Shown here in pieces: positions 31,501 to 42,373 of a stretch of 64,000 nt of DNA; position 1 is the first letter of the stretch, and every line of letters starts with the position of its first letter. Made by a program: the position numbers and the translations under genes. Source of the DNA: Pseudeuparius sepicola (taxonomy: Eukaryota; Arthropoda; Insecta; Coleoptera; Anthribidae); contig OY987301.1 in the NCBI GenBank assembly GCA_963920635.1, positions 42,259,820 to 42,323,819 of the forward strand. Direction: 5' to 3'. A model generated the notes under the pieces. It saw only the letters and a program-made list of their open reading frames with translations. It was not told the origin of the DNA and did no database searches.

Positions 31501-32409
31501 GGTAGAAACCCTCCATATGTACCTCAAGTATTAACTGAAACTCCTTGTAAACCATTCCAGTTAGTTCATGTCGATGTGTTCTATTATGACACCAGAAACT
31601 ATTTAACTTTCGTTGACGCTTTCTCGAAATTCGCGCAAGCTACATTAATTCCCGGAAAATCCGCTACAACCATATGTGATGCTCTTGTAAAATATTTTTG
31701 TTCTTTTGGTACTCCTCAACAGATCATTTTAGACAATGGACGTGAATTCAATAATGAAACGGTTAAGGAATTATTAAAATTACATAAAATAGATATTCAT
31801 TTCACTACACCAGGCCACCACGAGTCAAACAGTATAGTAGAACGTTTCCATTCCACAATAATAGAACACCTGCGAATTTTAAAAGAATCTTTCCCTAACG
31901 AAACCGACTTAATAAATTACGCCGTTTTAGGTTATAATTGCTCAATACACAGTTCGACGACATTCACGCCTTTTGAATTAGTATACGGTCATACGGCCTT
32001 AAGAAACCCCGAAATTTTTACTCCTAAACACTTCTTCTCAAACTATGTCGAAAATCACGCGGAAAAATTAAAACACGTATATGGTGACGTCCAAACGAGG
32101 TTAATAAAAGAAAAAGAAAAGATTGTTAATACGAAAAATGCAAAGGGCAATACAAATCCTACTTTTAAAATTAATCAAATTGTATTTAAGAAAAATCCCC
32201 TTAACAGAAATAAAAAGAGCAACAAATTTATAGGTCCATACGTAATTATCGAAATTTTAGAACATAATAAATTCAAAATAAAAAACAAAAATAATAATAA
32301 AGAAGAAATAATTCATATGAAGGAGCTAAAACAACCTCCTTTGTTACAGGAAAATGAAGCTGAGAATCCTTCTACTTCTGCTGCAAATAATAGTGACATT
32401 TCAGAATAA
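28486..32409 (+). CDS. pol: Pol polyprotein: protease, RT, RNase H, integrase
   Basis: Expressed as a Gag-Pol fusion by -1 frameshift. The aspartic protease motif L-I-D-T-G-S-S is encoded at 28591-28611 and its flap/ILG-equivalent L-I-G-M-D ends near 28821. Numbering from the Met at 28813: RT has L-D-L-A-S-G-Y-H and Y-L-D-D at 355-358. RNase H starts with T-D-A-S (Asp504) and includes T-D-H-R-P-L and N-x-x-A-D-A-L-S-R. Integrase has an H-H-C-C zinc domain (about 852-890) and a catalytic triad Asp921, Asp974, Glu1010 with 35 residues between the last two. The frame is uninterrupted and the last 56 bp overlap env. Confidence 0.95.
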   Translation, partial: FPGFESTEPNVIIDLNHLHKSDLTYIEIPEINARFLIDTGSSRSIINPDVAYKFYSNCIFHEDFSIQTSHDITFHNEIAIIPLFDIFNVNRFYKFYIYDFSPKYHGLIGMDLLKRLRSNIDLDNKLLKTPKVQIPLLSENSNSKPQKNFQKCYHSLIIPPRTQKIVKVPVCYKNGLGILDYNNFDNNLESPRAVVDIQNYFATTTIINPNLEPFEVIITEPLDVEILNPNEINFIDKIEDNSELSETEDNLLKQNLKNIRLDHCNYEEKSALRKLCYSYRDIFYCEKIPLSFTNKVKHKINLTDEKPIFTKSYRFPEIHRQEVKSQIDKMLQQKIIEPSTSPWSSPIWIVPKKLDASKKRKWRVVIDYRKLNDKTISDKYPLPNITDILDRLGRANYFTTLDLASGYHQIEVDENDVPKTAFSTDSGHYQFLRMPFGLKNAPSTFQRLIDNILRGLTNEICLVYLDDIIVFSTSLQEHIINLKKVFDRLRDANFKVQLDKCDFLQKTVAYLGHIITSEGVKPNPEKISCIQKFPIPKTQKEIKSFLGLLGYYRRFIKDFAKITKPLTLCLKKNAQVTHSQKFIEAFNTCKKILCNDPILQYPDFSKEFILTTDASNIAIGAVLSQGTIGQDKPIAYASRTLNDSEQNYSTIEKELLSIVWACKYFRPYLYGRKFTIVTDHRPLTWLFNLKEPNSKLVRWRLKLEEYDYKIVYKKGKLNSNADALSRINLNIHETQSVINNPGDINQETFEFLRNYVENPENFELPSTSQEISNSNVNNTQASSLTPDTHTADPVPRTKPKIIIHSDIQIRPPDKHRPTILNDAPIEISDDETAHSLSKEICNESLPILDEIINNKTNQIHIFKNNVDKLSVEQENYLHQKIMTVKIPLISNEQLILDFLKQYLRPNTTYHIYFNHSQFITQFSNIYSEHFNRLGPKLIIWTKLINTIKDKEEQLLLIKNHHLGKTNHRGIQETLNYLKRNYFWINMKSDITAYINACEICQRTKYGRNPPYVPQVLTETPCKPFQLVHVDVFYYDTRNYLTFVDAFSKFAQATLIPGKSATTICDALVKYFCSFGTPQQIILDNGREFNNETVKELLKLHKIDIHFTTPGHHESNSIVERFHSTIIEHLRILKESFPNETDLINYAVLGYNCSIHSSTTFTPFELVYGHTALRNPEIFTPKHFFSNYVENHAEKLKHVYGDVQTRLIKEKEKIVNTKNAKGNTNPTFKINQIVFKKNPLNRNKKSNKFIGPYVIIEILEHNKFKIKNKNNNKEEIIHMKELKQPPLLQENEAENPSTSAANNSDISE

Positions 32410-34018
32410 AATAGAAATATCCAAAATCAACTCTCCCGGAATTCTCCCCTTTGAATTAGGCCAAGCTCGCGTTATAAAAAGTAAACATGTTTTCTTATAT
32501 GATATAAATTTACTAGACATAAAAACTCAAATTGATGGGATAACAAACATTTTTCAAAACATTAATTCCTCACTCGACTTTGGAAGTTGGAATTTTCTAC
32601 TTAGAAATTCTCGTAATATTTCAGAACACTTATATCCTTTAATTATCGAACTTAACGAAAAATATGAAAATTTAAATTTTAATCACAAACGGAAACGACG
32701 AGGTCTTGTAAATTTAGCAGGCACTGTACAAAAATGGCTTTTTGGCACCCTGGATGCTAATGACGGTCAACGCTATGATAATGCTTTAAAATTACTAAAA
32801 TCTAATCAAGGAAAAATTGTCTCAGAAGTTAATTTACAAATGTCTCTTTCTAAACAGTTAATGCAAAAGCAATCTAAAATTATAGAAGACATTAATTCCA
32901 ATCAAAGGAAAATCGCAAAGTTAGTTAATGAAATCCAAAACAATATCTCCAATATTACCAATGAATTTTACCGATATACGACCTACATGTCGATAGTTGA
33001 ACAAATTTTTATAAATACTAATATCATTATTACTTTACTAGATAATTTAGAGAATGCTGTCACCTTTTCAAAATTACATGTAGCACACCCCGACATTTTG
33101 ACAAGGCGAAATCTTGTGGATATTTTGAACGAACTTTCTAATCAATATAAAAAACAAGAAATTCTTAATATAAAATTAGAATCTTCGTATTCAATAATTA
33201 AGACTAATTGCCATTTTTCGGAAAATAATATAATATTTGCCATGGAATTCCCTATAATACATCCTAGTACCTTTCAATATTTTCATTTATTTCCAATCCC
33301 TACGGATAAAAACCTAATTATTATACCCCCAAAACCTTACTTGGCCCTAGAAGAAAAGGCTCATCAATACATGGAAGAACCATGCCCGCAACTTGACGAA
33401 ATATACATCTGTAACCTAGAAAATATTCAAGAAAATAATGACTGCATAACCACCTTAATAAATGGTCATCCAAATCAATGCAACCAAATTCCGGTCGTAC
33501 CACCAAAATTTATCATCAATAAAATTAATAATAAATATTTCATAATAATCAGCGAAGAAGAAATTCAAGCCACTTCTACATGTCCAGAAAAGAAGTTTCA
33601 TACTCTACAAGGCAACAACTTACTTCAGATACCCTACAACTGTACATTTCAATACAAATCTTATGAAATTGGTAACAAAGAAACAAAAACCATTGGAAAT
33701 CCTTTATTAATACCTAAAATTCAAAATCCATCAATAATCAAGATCGAAACAAGAAGAAGCCCCCTGAAAATCGAAAATGTAAACCTTCAAGATATTCACC
33801 AATTGGAAAAACAAATTCAAGCGTCAAACCCGATCAGCATAGTCGACATCGATACTTCAACTCCGATAGATTGGATATTATGGATCACCGTAGGAAGCAT
33901 CGTCATCATCCTGATCACCTATACTATTTGGAAAATGAAAAATAAATTCAAAATTTTGAAGAAAGAAGAGAAGACAACGTCGCCTTCCATCCTGTTTACT
34001 CCGGAAGTCTCCACTTAA
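32354..34018 (+). CDS. env: Envelope glycoprotein (errantivirus env)
   Basis: 554 residues, intact. A signal peptide covers residues 1-17. A furin-type site R-K-R-R at 113-116 is followed by G-L-V-N-L, the conserved start of the fusion subunit in insect errantiviruses (baculovirus F-like). A heptad-rich segment follows (about 145-215), a cysteine-containing ectodomain, one membrane anchor (about 507-526) and a basic 28-residue tail. N-glycosylation sequons are present (for example N-S-S, N-I-S). The ORF overlaps pol and would be translated from a spliced mRNA. An open env in a young copy suggests recent or current capacity for particle formation, but expression is unknown. Confidence 0.92.
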   Translation: MKLRILLLLLQIIVTFQNKIEISKINSPGILPFELGQARVIKSKHVFLYDINLLDIKTQIDGITNIFQNINSSLDFGSWNFLLRNSRNISEHLYPLIIELNEKYENLNFNHKRKRRGLVNLAGTVQKWLFGTLDANDGQRYDNALKLLKSNQGKIVSEVNLQMSLSKQLMQKQSKIIEDINSNQRKIAKLVNEIQNNISNITNEFYRYTTYMSIVEQIFINTNIIITLLDNLENAVTFSKLHVAHPDILTRRNLVDILNELSNQYKKQEILNIKLESSYSIIKTNCHFSENNIIFAMEFPIIHPSTFQYFHLFPIPTDKNLIIIPPKPYLALEEKAHQYMEEPCPQLDEIYICNLENIQENNDCITTLINGHPNQCNQIPVVPPKFIINKINNKYFIIISEEEIQATSTCPEKKFHTLQGNNLLQIPYNCTFQYKSYEIGNKETKTIGNPLLIPKIQNPSIIKIETRRSPLKIENVNLQDIHQLEKQIQASNPISIVDIDTSTPIDWILWITVGSIVIILITYTIWKMKNKFKILKKEEKTTSPSILFTPEVST

Positions 34019-34030
34019 GGCGGGAGGAGT
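34018..34030 (+). promoter_or_regulatory. Polypurine tract
   Basis: AGGCGGGAGGAG directly before the 3' LTR, the expected plus-strand primer. Confidence 0.7.
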
Positions 34031-34265
34031 TATGTTCTAGAAGTTGCTGCCTCATCATAGAAATTACGCCGTAGAAACTACAAACTCAGCAGAGTCTAGA
34101 TGGACTCTCGAACACCTTGAAATCTTGCGAATTCTGCTTTCCTTAAATTATATAAACTATCGCGCTCCACATTTTTCGACTTTTGACTATCAGACTCTGT
34201 ACTAGTTGCCAATAAAAAACTTTGCATTTTTTAAAAAGGTCTTGTTCCGATCCCGTAAGTTAAGT
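34028..34265 (+). repeat. 3' LTR
   Basis: 238 bp, one mismatch to the 5' LTR. Confidence 0.95.
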
Positions 34266-34269
34266 AGCG
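34266..34269 (+). repeat. Errantivirus target duplication, right
   Basis: AGCG, matching 26652-26655. Confidence 0.8.
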
Positions 34270-35159
34270 AAAAACTAGAAAAAAACAATAAAATTTAATT
34301 AAATTGTCAAATTTGGGCATTTCCCGTAAGCGAAAAGGGTGCTTACATTATTTGCATTCAGCACACCTGAAAACATAAATATCAGTCATAAAACCGGAAG
34401 GCCGGAATTTTTTCTCGCCTTAACTACCAATTTCTTGTACTATATAGTGGCATATTTAGGTATATAGTTTTTAGTTGATCGCCATTTTTGAATAAAATAG
34501 AATCCAAAATTTTGGGTTATCACTTCTTTTGCTATCAAAAGATGCCATTGAATTGAACTAATGTGATGAAATGAGGTTGAAACCCGCAAAAAAATTATAA
34601 CAATTAATTTTGATATTATAGATTGTTAAAATTAAAATATTGTTAAGTATATCCTATATCCTGAGCATTAGATACTGGAACTTTTCACGTTGTGTATTTG
34701 GTTTTATTAGATTTTAAACATACAGGATTCAAATTATCGTGATGACTTTAAAACCCACTGCCATCAATACAATCACTACTTCCGCACCACTTTTTTTAAT
34801 CCGTAAGGTAGTAATAGTAATTAATTACAACATTTCCTACAAAATAATGTAGATACCTAATGTCGAGACGGTTTCTTAACTTCCTTCCCTTCGCAACCAT
34901 TCTCGATCATTTTCTTGTTATACGAGTAGAAATTGATGAATTCCTTAACCCTGGAAACATAAAAAACGTATAAGACTTGACATTTCGGAATTCACCCAAT
35001 AATAACCACCATTTATCATAATTTCAAAAGTATTCTCCACTAGTAGTGCATTAATTTCTATGGCTAGAAACTACCGTTTCGTGACAAAGTAAATAATACG
35101 CATTTTTTGACCCCACTATACTTCGACCCCCAATTTTGCCCAAAGGATAGAGAATATAA
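34270..35159. other. No gene recognised
   Basis: AT-rich DNA without supported features. Confidence 0.45.
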
Positions 35160-35275
35160 CCGTGTCCGGGCAGTTGTTCGAATGGACAATTTTTCGAATG
35201 GACAATGTCCATTCGAAGAAGTGTCCGTCGAATAACTGTCCTTCGAACAATTGTCATTCGAACAACTGCCCTAGA
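35160..35275. repeat. Alternating TTCGAA/GGACA palindromic array
   Basis: About seven iterations of TTCGAA(T)GGACA or its complement every 15-18 bp, switching orientation near 35205. ORFs on both strands here simply translate the repeat. Confidence 0.75.
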
Positions 35276-37429
35276 GCCGAATATAACATAGTTTCTATAA
35301 AATGCCCACTTGAAAATTTCTTGAGGAGCCAATCGAGGGAAATATTAAAAAATATTTCAAAGTTTCTTTATAAGTTAAACGGTTTTATTGCATAATTTCA
35401 TATTTAATACATGAGGAATTTCGGCTGTGAGCCCCTTTCAAAAGGCCCTAATCAGAACCGCCCATCGTCGGAATTTAACTGGCGCCGTATACGGGGGAAT
35501 TAAATGGCGCCCTTCGCGCGACTTTAAACGCGTCGGGGCGGATTGATTGATGACCGGGGGCAGCTGAGGGGGGGGGGGAGTTTTAAGGCCGCGTTCGGAA
35601 AACTCGAAGAGTGCCCGCTTAATGGAAGGATGTGGCGGAGTAATGGAAGAAACGAGCGAATCGATATGGTGTATCACCGGGAACGGGAACGCAGTTGCTA
35701 TCAGACACCCTTTTAATGTTACATAATAATTGAGTAGGTATACAAACTCGGTGACTGTCTAAGGATATTGTTCCTTTATGTATAAGCTCTCAACAAAAAT
35801 AGTCTTTTTTAGAGGTAGTCGAACTGAATTTTATAATTCTAGTCGAACTTCAAGCTTTCAATTTTGAGCTCGCTCTGAAAGCCGTTTATTTAAAACACAC
35901 CTATAGGGCGCGATCTTTGTCAAGAGGTAAGAGGTCAAGCTACGCCTGAATCGGATCTTTGAAGAGGTGGTTTCGTGCTATGAGTATCTAACAGTTTAGG
36001 TCTAGACATTGAGTAAAATATTAAAAATCGATCGTTTCGTTAACGCGGCATAATTTCCTGCAGATCCCTCTTCAGCGTAACGCTGGCCATTGCCGGATCG
36101 CTCACCCCAAATGTTCGATAGAACGCGCACTTGCCGGATCAGGGCTGGCCTAAGCTTCTGTGGGGCTGTGAGCTCCACGTAACGTCTATTTTCTGTGGTT
36201 TAAAGTTATTAGGTACATACAAGTACATTTTTGAAAACGTCACAACGCCACACCCAATTTTCAAAACTTGAACACTTTGTAGATAAGAGATACCCGCTAA
36301 ACATTTATAAAGGAAAGTTGCTCAGAACTGAAAATTATTGTTGTATACCGTGACCTATCGTTAGAAAAAAAACTCGATCAAAATTGGATGACCAATAATA
36401 CAAATTGTATGGGGGTGTTCCGGTTTGAAGTGGCGCACACTATAATATATAATATTGTTGCTAATTTGTCTGACATATAGCGCAGAATACTTGTTTCCAT
36501 CCACAATTTATCATTTGACTTGCACCTTGTTGCTAAGTTAATTCCTTCCCTTGACAGAATTTGTTACCGTACTTCATTTCCTCAATTTCAAGTTTTTTCC
36601 TTATGCACTTTATGAAAAAACATTCCATGATGTTCTAGAAAGCAGAAATTGATCCATTTTGAGCCGAAGTCTACAAAAGGTCCGGGGACAAAATTTGCAG
36701 AGCGCTTCCCTTCTTAGAGAAACCTCTTTTCGAGGCTTAATTCTCAGCTTTTCAGACGGCTTAAATAGTGCTGTAAGTATCTAGTGTGATATTAGTTTCG
36801 CTATGCTAATATGTTTTTCTGTTTTTCTTACATGTAAGGAGCACGTGTCTATGTGAACCTTGTGGATGGTTTTCCACATTTTTGGGTGGGAGCAGCGACC
36901 GATAACAGTGAGAGGCCGCAAGAAGGATACATGGAGCAAAATTCCGGGTAAATTATATATATTTATTAGTATCTAATAAACGATTTTTCGTAGACAACCT
37001 CACTCGAGGTCTGTTCACTCTGTTCCGTGGGCTTCACGTCGCAGGTTGTAGTCCTATTTTTTATTATTTTTTTGTTTTAATTTGCGCAGAATTGCACATA
37101 TAGCCAACACTTAAGTTGTTATATTTTTGTGTTTTGATTTGAGATCCAATAGGGAAGACACTTTTGTCACAAAATCTATACAGAGTGATCTATTTTCAAA
37201 GATCTTTTTACTGTTACGTAATATAACTATTTAACCGATGTAAAAGCGTCGACTCGTTGACCGAATTACTTAACAGAGACTGCAATTTCCTTTTCAAGTC
37301 GTGAGCACCGAAATACATGAGCGAGACGCCAGCGGACTAAGTACCAAGACTCTAGCCCTACAACACCAGTGGGAGGTACATCACACTCATCAAGCACCAG
37401 CTCGGAAAGCCCAACATAAGTATCGAGTA
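35276..37429. other. About 2.1 kb without genes
   Basis: GC-rich, complex sequence at about 35450-35690 and 36050-36150 may be host unique DNA. No ORF is convincing. Confidence 0.4.
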
Positions 37430-37904
37430 CAGGGTGTCCAGATTTCGTTGTAACTGCGGGGTATCTTGGTTATTTTTAGAGCCTAATATAGATAATAACT
37501 ACATAGTGTTATTATATTTTTTTTAAGCTTACGACAATCAGAATATTACTAGTAGAAAATATACAAGGTGTTCTATTTAAAAAAACCTAAGTTTGGTCCA
37601 TATATCGAACATTATAAATTTTAGTAAAAAAGTGAATACGGCACTGAATGCTACGTGAAAATGTCTATAAGATACAGTTTTTGCCATTTCAATATCATTA
37701 ACCGTTCCCAAGATACGAAATATGCCCCAAAAGCGCAAATTTTCAATTTCGCTCTCTATCTTAAAAACGAAGGTGGCTATGAAAAATCTGTTTACGGTAT
37801 CTTTCGTTTCACAAAAAAGTAGCAACGGTTCGCGAAAACCGCAACTCCCTATCTCTAAAAATAACCGAGATACCCCCCATTTATAACCAAATCTGGACAC
37901 CCTG
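37430..37904. mobile_element. Small foldback MITE with CAGGGTGTCCAGATTT end
   Basis: 475 bp, TA on both sides, arms inverted over about 60 bp at the tips with further inner matches. Confidence 0.75.
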
Positions 37905-38084
37905 TACTAGCTGAGGTCGTAACCACAAAAAGGAGCTTGGAGCGATGGTGGCGAGTACATTTTCCGCTTTGGTTTTCTGATAAAACTTTACTATTATAAC
38001 TTGAAAATTGAAACATACACCGTTTGTATTTTCACCTTGTAACCAAGTTAGATTATAACTATTCCACTTTCTAAATATATTATA

Positions 38085-39923
38085 CAGGGTGACATAGAAA
38101 AAAGTACATTACATAGTGCCACACCATAGAGGACACTAAAATAAGAAAAAAAGTTCCTATGAACATGGGTCCGCAAGGCCTTCGGTTAAAAGATACGGGG
38201 TGTTGAATTGTAATTTTTTTGTTTTGTTTTTTACGAAGGTCTTTAGCCAGAGACACAAGAAATGGATAAAATGTGGTATACAGGTTTTTTTTATCATGCT
38301 AAATTCAAATACGCTCTACATTACAGGGTTCCATCTCTATTGAATCGGTCCTAACTTTTTTGCTATACAGTGCATGTTATTTTCGACTGAAAAAATGTTA
38401 TCCCATCTTTTATACTTACGAAAGGTATACCTTGTCCAAGTCGCTAGAAGCAATGGTTCCAGTACAAATGCATCTAAAGCCGACAATGCATGCAAATTAC
38501 TTATTCAAAAAGCATCAAAGTAACCTTTGCAAAAACAATGATAAGTAACAATGAAATAATGTGTCATAATGACACTTGTGAAACTAATTTAATAATTGTT
38601 ATTAGGTAGTAGGTATTTTGTGTTCTTGTTTAAGTTTTTTTATTGGTTTTCTCATTGTTGATTCAAAATTGATTTCAAAAATGGTTCACTATACTTTTGA
38701 AGAATACAGAGACATGATTATGTGTTACGGCGAAGCTAGATCAAATTCTTACGAAGCTCAACGTATCTATCGAGAAAGATATCCTTTAAAACAAGTTCCT
38801 AATGTTCGAACATTTATTGATGTGCATAGGCGTTTGGGAGAAGATGGCAAAACGAAGAAACTGTTTTACGAATGGTAGAAAATAATCCGAGAACAAGCAC
38901 CAGGAAAATAAGTTCAGCGGTGCGAAACGTTAACCGTGAATCAGTTAGACACATTTTGAAAAAACAACTTCTTCGCCCATACCATTTCCAAAAAATTCAT
39001 TCACTATTTCAACATGACTTTTTTCCTCGTGTACAATTTTGCGAATGGTTGCAAAACCAAAGACAAAACATTATTTCATCAATTTTGTTTACTGACGAAG
39101 CTGGTTTTAGTCGTGATGGTATTCTGGACCTACATAACATGCACTATTGGAGTGATGAAAATCCTCATCAAACTGTAATTCGAAGTCACTAATATGGGTT
39201 TTCTATTAATGTGTGGGCAGGTATAATCGACAATTACTTAATTGGCCCATTTCGATTGCCCAATCGATTGACAGGTGCACTGTATCGAAATTTCTTGGAG
39301 AATGATTTAAACACATTATTAGAGGATGTCCCATTGGCCATTACTGGAAGAATGTATTACATGCATGATGGGGGCGCCAGCTCACTTTTCTCGAGTGGCA
39401 AAGGAATATTTGGACAGGAGATTTGGAAATACGTGGATTGGTCGAGGAGGGCCTGTACCCTGGCCAGCTCGTAGTCCCGACCTTAATCCCCTCGATTTTT
39501 TATTTTGGGGATTTATGAAAAATGAAGTTTATGCTGTAGAAATACATAATGAAGCACAGTTATGGATAAGAATTATGGAATCGGCAGATAGATTTCGTAA
39601 TGACCCAGGAATATTTCAAAGATGCCGTCAATCATTAAGAAGAAGAATGGAAAAATGTATTGAAGTACAAGGGCAACAATTTGAACATCTTCTAAAACCT
39701 TAATGTTTTGTTTTAATTAATCATATTTTTCATCATACCATTACAATTTAATTGTTGAGGTATTTATCATTGTTTTTGCAAATAAATAAAAAAATTACAA
39801 TTCAACACCCCGTATCTTTTAACCGAAGGCTTTGCGGACCCATGTTCAAAGGAACTTTTTTTCTTAGTTTAGTGTCCTCTATGGTGTGGCACTATGTAAT
39901 GTACTTTTTTCTATGTCACCCTG
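38085..39923 (+). mobile_element. Tc1/mariner-superfamily transposon, 1.84 kb
   Basis: TA target sites (38083-38084, 39924-39925) flank terminal inverted repeats of about 128 bp starting CAGGGTGACATAG. The element encloses a degraded transposase gene. The TIR tip matches the CAGGGTG tip of the foldback elements elsewhere in the window, making this a candidate relative of their mobiliser. Confidence 0.9.
38681..39703 (+). pseudogene. Tc1/mariner (DUF4817-type) transposase, broken
   Basis: The ATG at 38681 begins M-V-H-Y-T-F-E-E-Y, a helix-turn-helix region I know from insect proteins as DUF4817. Downstream come the DDE pieces T-D-E-A-G-F, H-D-G-A, and W-P-A-R-S-P-D-L-N-P-L-D-F, with about 36 residues between the second and third acidic residues. 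The gene is split by a frameshift near 38870, a TAA at 39190-39192, and a frameshift in a G run near 39370. The final ORF ends at 39703 with a typical basic tail. The enzyme would cut and paste its own TIRs, but this copy is dead. Confidence 0.85.
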
Positions 39924-42256
39924 TATATAAATAGCAAAATGTTATCTTTTATTTAACCTTCGAACAAGGTCAAGCTTCTAGGGCTCAAACTAAACCAAAT
40001 TGGTTACCTACAGTTTGCTGGATACATTGAGGATTGAGGTAGGTATGAAGAAATGAATAAAGGACGTAGATGTGTCTACTACTGCTTATAACAGATTTGT
40101 TCATGCTACTTTACAACTGTTGACTGTTGACTGCTTCTGAACCTGATATTTTCAAGATACAAGGCAATTTGCAGACTTTTAAAAAATAATTCTCAACGAT
40201 TTACATAAGAAAGTACTTGATTTTCTACTAATGGACTACCGTTAGTGGTGAAGAACTAAGAAAGCACTACGAACTTGGACGGATCTTCCATAAATTGGGA
40301 TTTCGAGTAGAATGTATGCTAATGAAGAAAACGTTGCAGAAGTAGCCGGCATCTGCAGTATGTCCATCAAGAAAGAAACTGAAGCTTCCCATGATCGAAT
40401 TGAAGATATTTGGTTGCAGTTTTGGAATTGTTTAGACGAATTCATGAAACTGATGACGATGACATATACGAGTAAATCCAGAAGATACATGCCAATACTT
40501 ACCTTAAACAATTTCGCGCGTCCCCCTTTAGTTGAAATAAGGTGCTAGCCCGCGATAAACAAAAATTATCAGAAGATAGTCGGTAACTTAAAAAGAATAT
40601 TTGGCCTCGATGATCTACTGGTAGAAGTTTATGTTAGAGAATTTGTTAAAGCTAGTATTAAGTAATTTGTCCACCATGCTATGAGAATGATAAGCTGGAA
40701 TCACAACTGAGAGCACTAGTAACTCGGAGTTACATCAGATAAATCTGCTCAATGCTGTTTGTGGACCACAACACACAGAAAATTATAGATATTGTAAAAA
40801 CTCCATTCGTACCTACTAGTATATATTAATAGCATAGTTCCTAATTGGAAAAATTGCCCGAAAACCTCTTTGAAAATGCCCAAGGGCCTCAAGAGCAAAT
40901 GGGATTAGGTGGCTACGAGATCTGGCCAACAAGAACTTGGCAGAAGTGCAGATTTAAAATTATTTTTTGTACTCTTCGTCAAATGCGTGTAGTTCTATTA
41001 TTTCAGAAGTTGTCGCTAAATTTTTACAGAAAAAAATTCTTCATTATACTCTGAGCCCGTTTTTTTAAATAATATATTCAAGCGGAATCTGATCCCATTC
41101 CTTGACCATAAGTGCTGCATTTACAATTTAACGAAAAGTGTTAAAGGTGCAAGAAACCCCAAAAAATCGGTTTTTTGGAACACCGCCTAGAAAGTTTGCT
41201 ACAATAATTGTAGAATACTTCAGAAAAGTGTCTACAGCTTTTACCTATCTAGTCTTGCGTAACCCAAAGTTAGGTTTCTCCAAGGACAAAAACCTGTTAG
41301 AAGTTTGTGCGAAAACTCGCTAAAAGAATCTAAGTGCCCATCTTCCAAATAGATTTCTTTGTTTGTGCCAACTTCATCGAAAACGTATTACCAAGGACGA
41401 TAAAAGCGTCTTATTAGGACATTTCGCCCTTTTTCGGATCGGTCCCACAAACCGGCGAAGACAGAGAAATCACAGTTATCTCATATATACGACAAGAGCA
41501 TTACGAGAGTATTTATTCTGGAATCTTTACCCTCCGTTGCAAGCCTCATCCCCGCACATTGCCAGCGAAACCGCATTCTCTGGGAAATATCGGTAAAACC
41601 GTCGGCTGGAAACCACCGGGTTGTCAGAGGCGTTCCACACTTTTTACAGTTATATCCTTTATTATCAAGAAATATATAACTTAGGTATTCTTTGCATTTG
41701 ATAAAATTAAGAAACCATAACAAACAGAAAAAAGGCATTTATTGCTTTTCCAGAGTTAAATGTAAAAAATCTTTTTTAAAAACCATCTTTTTCTTAAAAT
41801 CGACAGTAAAGTGTTCCAAAATCGTCATTAAAAGCTCAGAAATCGGCACTGAAGTAACCCATTATTGTACGATTTTTTCAATAAGTAGGCCTTGGCGAGA
41901 TGTAAACGTCAAACGTCAGACGCGGAGCCATAGCCCGTCAAAAGTGACCAAATATTCAAAACCCGCCCAATAAAGGCCCATTTAACTATTCGTACACATT
42001 GCGAAATTGTTACCTATAGGAGCGCAATCTATCAGTATAAATATTTTAGTAGGTTTGATTATCAATAGATTTATTATGGAGGCTGCACAACAAGCAGCAG
42101 TTTGGTTTTTCTGTTCTTTGTCATACTTGACCTAGGTAGAGCGATCGTCAAAGTCAAGCAACGCCGCGCGTAGTCGGTTATGGACGGGAGATCCCTTATT
42201 ATTATATTCTTGCCTAATAAAACATTTTTTTATTTCAAAAAAATATATAATATGTA
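39924..42256. other. About 2.3 kb without confirmed genes
   Basis: An ORF pair at 40242-40548 (both strands) is not recognisable. The inverted copy of the 24140 repeat lies at 40830-40975. The rest is AT-rich. Confidence 0.4.
40830..40975 (+). repeat. Dispersed 130-bp repeat, copy 2
   Basis: Inverted relative to 24140-24285; shares several blocks of 15-17 identical bases. Confidence 0.6.
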
Positions 42257-42373
42257 GGTACCTCGGCACTAAAGTTCTTTTTATGACTCATGTGGTTTAT
42301 TTGCCTCGGCCAGAGGCCTCGGCAACTAAATTTCACATGAGTCATAAAAAGTTGTACTTCAGTGCCTTGGTAC
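42257..42373. repeat. Short foldback element, 117 bp
   Basis: Arms of about 38 bp (GGTACCTCGGCACTAAAGTT against its near-complement) surround a GC-rich core GCCTCGGCCAGAGGCCTCGGC. Confidence 0.75.

Larger units (their letters stand above)
26656..34265 (+). mobile_element. Errantivirus (Gypsy/Ty3 insect endogenous retrovirus), 7.6 kb
   Basis: Complete structure: two 238-bp LTRs differing at one base, AGTTA start and AAGT end as in the gypsy/17.6/ZAM group, 4-bp target duplication AGCG, a TGGCGCAGTCG primer-binding site, gag, pol in the -1 frame, and env. The single LTR difference indicates recent insertion, because both LTRs are identical at integration. Pol and env are uninterrupted; gag has a stop near its apparent start. 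Errantiviruses are known from Drosophila and other insects, where env allows cell-to-cell transfer. Confidence 0.95.

Noticed and set aside
40242..40548. Possible host exon
   Set aside because: ORFs on both strands of similar length, no recognisable domain.
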